From NCBI GenBank assembly GCA_907163375.1, contig CAJQUW010005784.1, positions 533,015 through 597,014 of the forward strand: DNA of 64,000 nucleotides, in the 5' to 3' direction. The notes beneath the pieces are model-generated. The model saw only the letters and a program-made list of their open reading frames with translations. It was not told the DNA's origin and made no database searches. The stretch comes from Prostheceraeus crozeri (taxonomy: Eukaryota > Platyhelminthes > Polycladida > Euryleptidae). The position numbers were made by a program, and so were the translations under genes. How positions within the stretch are numbered: the first letter of the stretch is position 1; each line of letters opens with the position of its first letter. Of this stretch, positions 57,852-64,000 are shown piece after piece.

Positions 57852-58743
57852 TTCGAGGTCCACCATGTTGCACAGACTATCTTCCGAATCAATTAATATC
57901 AAGCATACCAATCAATGGATGGTGAGTCCACCTTAATACACATGCATGCATGCTCCTGTAGGCCTATCAGCTAAATGAACTATGTAATTTATGCATAATC
58001 AATTATCATAATCTCTTACAAATTCCTTATCAACATGTTAAAGGTATATGGATATATATTAAGCAGAGAGAATTAATTATGAGATAAGATATTATTATCT
58101 GGGAGCAATTTTCGTTATCAACATAAGCAAATCCAGGATATGGTGCGGTTAGATCATTGACATTTCTCGAAAATTAAATTGAATGTCCGAGACTGTTCGA
58201 AGCTCTGAAAATTAGCAATATACACTCGCAAGAAAAATATTCAGATTTTAGTACCATTTTATCATTCATGTTAGAAAACCTTCTCAAGGGAAGACTTGTT
58301 TTGGCATAAACTCCAAGACGTTGGTAACACAATGGTTCTTTTGGTAGAGAACACGACTGCACGTAGCACTGAAAACACTGTCAGAAGGTTAATCAACGTA
58401 TATCTAAATTAATTATTTTGACTTAGACTGTTAGGTTTACATACGTAGAAGATAGAACTCCAACAGTTTTGGTCCGAAGATTATCAAGACAAAAGAAGAT
58501 CTTAAAATCTTAGAAATTCTGTAGGAAATCCGGATTTTCAGGCAAGTTGTCTTTCCGCATTAGATTTGCTCTCGAAAATTTGAAAAGGAAATTGATAGCA
58601 TTCTGCTATGTGACATAGTTAACTCATACTCATTCGTAACCTGAGCCCGTTTCGCTCATTATCTTAGATAGGCCTATTGGTCTTGTTAAATTATTATGTC
58701 ATAATTTATGTTTTTGTGAAATTTTTATTATCTTCATTCATAG
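57852..58743. other. spacer between the transposase and the DUF4806-like gene
   Basis: AT-rich. TAGGCCTA occurs at 57959 and 58669. A non-coding first exon of the next gene may lie here, but no donor stands out. Confidence 0.4.
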
Positions 58744-58871
58744 GTGACGACACAAGGATGATTGATTCAGATTCAGACATTGATTCAAACAATGAAGAAA
58801 CACAAAACTTAGACAGACCAATAGCGTCTGGAAGACCTGAACGGAAAAGGAAAATACGACCCCCTATAGCG
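58744..58871 (+). CDS. DUF4806-like gene, exon 1 (or 2): acidic/basic N-terminus
   Basis: Acceptor TTCATTCATAG and donor GCG|GTAAGT. It encodes MIDSDSDIDSNNEETQNLDR, then GRPERKRKIRPPIA, which looks like a nuclear localisation patch. It ends on a complete codon. Confidence 0.65.
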
Positions 58872-61800
58872 GTAAGTGATACAGCAATGCCATTCAGAAT
58901 GCTGTCTTGGGAATCATTTTTAAAAATAATTTAAGACCGTTGTGCATTAAAATTAGACTGCAATGATGTTGTACAAGTAAATTGTCAATATGAAACAAAA
59001 TGAAAAATATGAAGTAAATTAAAGCGTTATGAAATACTCGATGAATTCATTCCCAATAATTTTGGAAGATGTGTTTCCATTATCATACTCGTATGACATA
59101 ATATTCTCATCAATTATAATTATATGATTTACTAGATATATGAATGCCATTGTTATGAATTATCCATTATGCTCTGTCATCAGTTTGGTTAGTGAAACCG
59201 TTGAGAGATTTACATTTATCACGAATATAGTAACTGTGAATGAAGTTTCACATCTGATCGTCGATGTCTCCTCTCCGCCAAAGTTGAAGCCTCTTTTTTA
59301 TTCATTTCATTTCATCATTTTACCATTCAGCATTTCACTTATTTTTCACTCATGCTCACATTTGACCACAACATCATCTGACTGTATGTTTTGCCTAAAA
59401 AGGCTAATAAACGTCATGATTTGTGAATGAAGTAGTCAGTTTGACCTGAAAAAGTTTTATAGCAATCTTACACATTTCAGGATGAATGGGCTGTTTTCCA
59501 TTTTCACTCTGACAACAGTCTTTTCCGTGTTCCACGTCCGTGGATTTCAAAATCTCAGAAATCTCAAAATGATCAAAGAGGAACAGTGAAATACTCGTAT
59601 AATTGCTGGTGGCCAAAAGACGGAAGTAAGGATGAAAAAATGTGAGCACCTTAATTTCCCGTTTCTCAGAGCCAGACCGTGAGAATTGGATTCAGTTACG
59701 CGGGAGGCTTATTGGTGTCTATACTTCTCTCGAGGCCGCTGAGCGAGAGCTAAAGAGACGAGATGGTACTTTATCCACGGATCACGAATTGGATTCCATA
59801 AAGTCGAAGGGTCGTGCAGGATGTGGTAGGCGAAAGACCGATGCTCAGGTCAATAAGGAAGAGGTGAAGAAGTTGATTGCACTTGGGCGTGAAAGTTCGA
59901 AAGCTGGTAATTATTTTGCCTTGTTGTATTTTAAGTTTAATCAACAGAAATGTAAAAGTTGGGGAATTGTAGAGTTGCATGTTTAACCCGTCGAAAAAAC
60001 TGAAGAACTTAGTTTCCTCTGTATCTTGTACTATTATCTAATTTGAACAAGGGTCCGATAAATTCGAACTAACATGAAAAAGCATGGAGAAATTTGAATA
60101 ACAGAAACGTTACAAGCTATTTGTAAAACATGATTTTGTCATTATTTTATCCAGAAAATTATAAACCTTGGGCAGATTTAATGTTAGCATATTTTGCCAA
60201 CTTCCATAAACAGTCAGATGCAGTTTATTCTCCGGCTGAAATATTGACAGGGACACGTGTTTTAGAAGTTGTTGATCATACATCTGTTACGCAAATTTGT
60301 TTTTAGCCTTTTCTTGATATAGTTTTATGAAAACTGACTTTTCAGGACCATTTTGACTGCCAGCATGCTATGTCGAAGTAATTCTTAAAACTCTTAATTT
60401 GCAGATGTTATGGATCAAACATCACGTATGAGATCTTCTGTGACAAATTCGGAATCATCTCGTGATGTTCCTCGGACAAATCCTCATTGCTTAGGTCCAA
60501 AAGACTCGTCACTTGGAATGCAATTCTCGTTTACCTTCTCGTCTCAAGCCGAGCAATTCTCGTCATTCATGTACGGACTCTACCCGGTCAATGTCGGCTG
60601 ATTGTTCATCCCCTGAAATTCTTGATGCTTCCTGGTCTCCTACTGACTTTGATAAGAACTTCCTAAGCACTGTTTGCTCGAAACTAGATGAAATGAAAGA
60701 AAATCAGACTGCTATAAATCGTAAATTAGACCAAATTCTGTTGCAGCGATCCAAACATTCAGTAGACAAAGAGGAATGTTATTTGGAAGAATCAGGAAAG
60801 CCGTATACAATCTCGATAGAAAGAATGGCAAGATCCAAACCGGAAGTACGCGAGAAAGTGAATGCAATCCGATGCTTACAAGACCTTGGGTTCCCCGTAA
60901 AATCTTCCATTGAAGAGGTGAGTCTTAAGATCAGGATTCAAACTTACTTTAATTGCAGCTGCAGTGTCATGCATCATAGTTTTGGGTTTGATTCATTTAA
61001 TTCCTCTATGTTCGGTTCGGTCAATCGTGAATCTAACCGAACTGAAACCATTGATGAAAATGTAAATCGGTTCCGAACACTGACTGATAATGTCTTCATG
61101 ATTTTTAAATGATGCTCAAAATATGTTCATGGGTATTATCGATGATTATCACATGCCTGCACTCTACATATACTGCAAGGGAAGAGGACAGCTATGTTCA
61201 CTTGAAGCAGGCATCACGTTCACGGATAATTGAAAATCAGTGCCGGTGTGGCTTAGGAACTGTTAAGTTTTCATGAAAGAATTCTACTTTCATAAATTCT
61301 ACAACTGTACGGTACTAGCTTTTCCATAATCGTAGTTCAAATATCGAATGATCAAACTGAACCGCACACTTACTCTTCATCTTTTCTACAGCAATTTGAT
61401 TCAACTTGTTGGCTAACAGGTTCAAATATTATTTTAAGAAGAAATGTATTTATATATTTCATGCTGTAATAGGAAGGCAATTTTCTAAAAATCATAGTCG
61501 TTTTGATGTAGGCTAATTATATATTCGTTCCGTTTGCTGCTCCGATATCCATTAGTGACAATTTTTTTTCTCTTAACTCTTCGGCGGTGGTGCCTTATGC
61601 AGAAAGAATTATTTCAGCTATTTAATTGAGAAATTAGATAAGTTCATCAATACAGTTACAATACATAATATAATTGCAATAAATTCAGTCATACTATTAA
61701 TTTACCTTGGTGTGAGGCAGCTTCTCGCACCGATTAGCAACATACACTCAAATTATGATAAGCAGGTATGGTAGGAACATGCATTGTTTTGAATACTTGA

Positions 61801-63456
61801 ATTTTGTTCTTGTTTGATGTCGTCAAGTTCGCGTCAAGTGTCAACCCGGGTGAGACGTCTGGTGCTATTGAAACTAAGCGCCTATATACATAACAGAAAT
61901 TCCAAGAATTACCAAATGATTTCAACTACTGAACGTAGTCATCTTCAGGGTGTGAAGTGATAACTGAACAGAGCATGCACTGACAAACTGTTTTAACAAA
62001 AAATGTTAGTGTATTTTTCTATGTGTTTTTCTAGTGTATATAAAAATGTGGGTATTTCATACCCTGAAGATAACTGCGTTCAGGAATTGATAATACCGTA
62101 GAATTCGTCTAATCCGCCACCTCAAGGGACCTTGAGAGAAGTGGCGGATTACGTAATGTGACCCTGTCCGGACCAGAAAAAGTGACGGATCACACGAACG
62201 GGCGGATTAGGCGAATTCTACTGTATAGAATGTTTGGAAAGAGCCAAATATATTTGATGTTAATTACTGCCTGAATATAGCTGCTGGTGACAGCAGAAAT
62301 ATGTCGCTAGCAATAATTAACATCAAATAGGCTATATTTGGCTCTTTCCAAATATTCTGCATTATAGATAGATGTCTGGCCAAAATCTGTTTAAGTTCAA
62401 GAATTTAAATTAAGTGGTCTTCTATATCTAAATGTTACTTGACATTCTTATTTTCTATTAGAATGTCTAGTCAAAGCATTTTTTCTCAATGATCCGGAAT
62501 TTTTAGAAGGCTAGCTATCCTGAACGTCTGGTTGTAACAAGCATATTTCTTTATAATTAGCAATTAAATTAATCGACAAGCGTCCTTAGTATTTTGTTTA
62601 TCTAATGGTACATTTACGGCAATTCTGACCGAATCTACATTAAGTAACTCGTGTTATACTGTATCCTCATATTCAATATTCATGAAGTGCTTATACGTCT
62701 GCAGTTCACTTAATCGCTGTGCGAAATGTGTTCGCGAATCACATGTTTGTTTTCCTTGATATCCTTTAAATTCGAAACAGCAACAGCAGTTCGGTCTCGG
62801 AAAGTTGGGAATACTCCGAAGAATCCATTTTGCAAATTATGTTAGGGTTGGGAGATTACATTCATTTCTGTTCGTGTTAATTCGACTATTATGATGTTGA
62901 TGTTACTATTGTGCAATGGAATGTTATAAAACTGAAATCCGCTCTTTGTTTTCAGCTAACCGAAAGAAATCAAATGCTAACAGGTAGCGATACTCACAGC
63001 ATTCAACGGAGAAATGCGTTGGCAAATTCTCTAATGAAAGTGGTCCCAGAATTATCAAGAAGAACTGTAGCCAATTCTGTCAGGCTGTGTCTGTACGCCA
63101 TGGCACCGTCCGCATTGTGGCAATTTTATTCCGGACAGGGAATGTCCGGTTCGAATAAGCTAAGTTTCACCGACAATCTCCCAATGCTATCCAAGGCGGT
63201 TATTTTGGCTGTATCTGAGGTTACCAAGGTGGAGCAACCCACTGTGCTGCGATTCATATCGGATGTTCTCAAATCTATGCATACCCGCAGGTCAGCAGCG
63301 GAATATCGTCGAATGCATCCGTTGCAAGTCAAAGAAATCATGGGATCTGATGATAACACTGTGTTTGCAAAAAAGAGGCGTCAGGATCATTCTGATACTG
63401 ATAGTCATTCCACTTTAATTCTCTCCGAACATTCTGACGTGTCTGAAAATTTGTGA
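58744..63456 (+). CDS. five-exon gene resembling DUF4806-domain proteins
   Basis: Exons 58744-58871, 59481-59625, 59670-59906, 60405-60917 and 62956-63456 join with matching phases (0, 1, 1, 0). The likely start is ATG 58758. The layout is an acidic, then basic N-terminus; a DEWAVFHFHSDNSLFRVPRP...CWWP module; a WIQLRGRLIGVYTSLEAAER helix; a coiled coil (SKLDEMKENQTAINRKLDQI); and a C-terminal module with ALWQFYSGQGMSGSNKLSFT. That C-terminal block is the signature I associate with DUF4806. DUF4806 has no known biochemical role. One frameshift lies between about 60495 and 60540. It sits 0.9 kb after a transposase gene on the same strand. Confidence 0.72.
59481..59625 (+). CDS. DUF4806-like gene, second coding exon: WxVxxF...VP..W...CWWP module
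   Basis: Acceptor CACATTTCAG; begins DEWAVFHFHSDNSLFRVPRP and ends CWWPKDG plus one base. Donor GTAAGG at 59626. The pattern matches the N-terminal module common in DUF4806 proteins (F-VVxF...VVPxxW...CxWP). Confidence 0.7.
59626..59669 (+). other. predicted 44-nt intron
   Basis: GTAAGG...TTTCTCAG. Without it the frame meets a TGA at 59641-59643. With it the frame joins GGA A|AG CCA, reading KDGKPDRENW. Phase agrees. It is close to the lower size limit for animal introns. Confidence 0.5.
59670..59906 (+). CDS. DUF4806-like gene, third coding exon
   Basis: It encodes PDRENWIQLRGRLIGVYTSL and EAAERELKRR, then a basic linker and QVNKEEVKKLIALGRESSKA. Donor GTAATT at 59907. It ends with one base (G) that joins AT of the next exon to give Asp. 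Confidence 0.68.
59987..60404. other. intron sequence, no gene seen
   Basis: Part of the intron 59907-60404, which has acceptor CTTAATTTGCAG. Confidence 0.5.
60405..60917 (+). CDS. DUF4806-like gene, fourth coding exon, one frameshift
   Basis: It reads VMDQTSRMRSSVTNSESSRD in the incoming frame. The rest, from about 60513, reads ECNSRLPSRLKPSNSRHSCT, then the coiled coil SKLDEMKENQTAINRKLDQI and RSKPEVREKVNAIRCLQDLG, in a frame offset by one. A single-base indel between about 60495 and 60540 explains this. The donor is GAG|GTGAGT at 60918, phase 0. Confidence 0.65.
61926..62086. repeat. inverted repeat with about 28-bp arms
   Basis: CTGAACGTAGTCATCTTCAG and GGTGTG at about 61928-61955 are mirrored, with mismatches, by CATACCCTGAAGATAACTGC and GTTCAG at about 62059-62084. 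The core between them is AT-rich. It may be a small foldback or two fragments of one repeat family. Confidence 0.6.
62096..62223. mobile_element. 128-bp pogo-type MITE
   Basis: The left end CCGTAGAATTCGTCTAATCC and, inverted, the right end CAGTAGAATTCGCCTAATCC differ at only three or so positions. Both continue with GCC. TA flanks both ends (62094-62095 and 62224-62225). There is no coding capacity. Confidence 0.88.
62224..62366. repeat. foldback element of about 140 bp directly beside the MITE
   Basis: GAATGTTTGGAAAGAGCCAA and ATATTTGATGTTAATTA at 62229-62265 are mirrored by TAATTAACATCAAATAGGCT and TTTGGCTCTTTCCAAATATT at about 62313-62357. The loop has an inner hairpin CTGCTG-GTGA-CAGCAG. 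The whole segment can fold on itself. Confidence 0.85.
62956..63456 (+). CDS. DUF4806-like gene, last exon with the C-terminal domain
   Basis: It begins LTERNQMLTGSDTHSIQRRN, then LANSLMKVVPELSRRTVANS. The block ALWQFYSGQGMSGSNKLSFT is followed by LSKAVILAVSEV and RFISDVLKSMHTRRSAAEYR. A charged tail ends at TGA 63454-63456. No lesion is visible here. Confidence 0.72.
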   Translation, partial: LTERNQMLTGSDTHSIQRRNALANSLMKVVPELSRRTVANSVRLCLYAMAPSALWQFYSGQGMSGSNKLSFTDNLPMLSKAVILAVSEVTKVEQPTVLRFISDVLKSMHTRRSAAEYRRMHPLQVKEIMGSDDNTVFAKKRRQDHSDTDSHSTLILSEHSDVSENL

Positions 63457-64000
63457 GTACTGTCAACGTCATCTTCAACGTAGAGCGTAAATAATTGAAG
63501 ACTCAAATTATGAGTTAATCGAGTAATTTTGCTAATGAACTGTCTTTTTTAAGTAGAGCTCTTTATGCAGCTGAAATAGTTTATGCTTTATCCACAATTG
63601 ACTTTGAACTCGACAGTTGTTTCTGTTTTATATGTAAAGTTTTTGTATGTAAAGTACTTGTATGTTTTACAAGTGAAAAAAAGTTAGTTATCAAGGTGGC
63701 GTTTTACTCATAATGTCGGTATGTGATTTATTTTATTCTTTGAAACGCTTTTACAGCATTGGATGGTTTACATACCTAATTAAGTATTAAAAAAGACGTG
63801 TGAATATAACAGTTTTGTATATCGTAATTATCAGTGTGCCGAAAGGGGCGTTCGGTTACCGCAAGCGCGCTAACGTATGTAGCACGAACGTTCGTAATAT
63901 ACACCGGACACGCTCTTAGGTAGTAGCCGTTTTGACGTTTGATTCAGGTTTGTCTGAAGTACGTGAACGTGTGTGCGGGAATGTCGTGCGAACGAACAAA
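63457..64000. other. 3' flank; CpG-rich segment at the window edge
   Basis: 63457-63835 is AT-rich with no gene. From about 63840 CG dinucleotides become dense (around 19 in 160 bp) and a 12-bp palindrome ACGAACGTTCGT lies at 63884-63895. A promoter of the next gene or another repeat end is possible. Confidence 0.4.

Larger units (their letters stand above)
60918..62955 (+). other. 2-kb intron of the DUF4806-like gene with small inverted-repeat elements
   Basis: Donor GTGAGT, acceptor TTTGTTTTCAG. It contains an inverted pair at 61926/62086, a pogo-type MITE at 62096 and a foldback at 62224. 62367-62955 shows nothing recognisable. Confidence 0.6.

Noticed and set aside
59642..59669. A 28-nt intron from GTGAGC to CTCAG
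   Set aside because: Too short for splicing and gives the wrong phase; the 44-nt alternative fits better.

Overview
This is a window of animal nuclear DNA, most likely from an invertebrate. It is AT-rich and has spliced genes with GT...AG introns. Penelope-like, RTE- and CR1/Jockey-like retroelements sit beside mariner, Tc1, hAT and pogo/Tigger DNA transposons, a mixture typical of invertebrate metazoans. I see no bacterial operons, no rRNA and no tRNA that I could defend. The species cannot be fixed from sequence alone. The 8-mer TAGGCCTA is over-represented (8 exact copies) and may be a taxon signature.

Layout. 0-3.1 kb holds fragments of Penelope-like retroelements in both orientations. 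4.5-6.2 kb is a mariner element with 140-bp identical terminal inverted repeats. 9.7-11.3 kb is a Tc1-like element. 11.8-16.4 kb is a non-LTR retrotransposon split by a 1,991-bp hAT element with a perfect 8-bp target duplication. 18.0-42.5 kb carries the clearest host gene: exons encode two von Willebrand A (vWA) domains, and the last intron is 20 kb long and splits the first vWA domain. That intron holds MITEs, a CATCAT-rich satellite, five hAT-like elements, an RTE LINE, a CR1/Jockey LINE, a Penelope-like element and a LINE stub. 46.7-52.7 kb is a Tigger-type element with a second pogo-type element nested inside it. 55.3-63.5 kb holds a Tnp2/CACTA-like transposase gene, mildly broken, followed on the same strand by a five-exon gene that resembles DUF4806-domain proteins and whose exon phases all match.

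How the parts relate. The vWA gene and the DUF4806-like gene are the only spliced non-transposase coding units I can support. Most remaining coding sequence is transposase or reverse transcriptase, nearly always broken by one to three stops or small indels. Nesting gives a relative age order: the LINE is older than its hAT, the Tigger is older than its pogo, the RTE LINE is older than a 425-bp insertion in it, and the satellite is older than three hAT-type MITEs. The best candidate for something little described is the 55-63.5 kb transposase plus DUF4806-like pair, with two hairpins just upstream.
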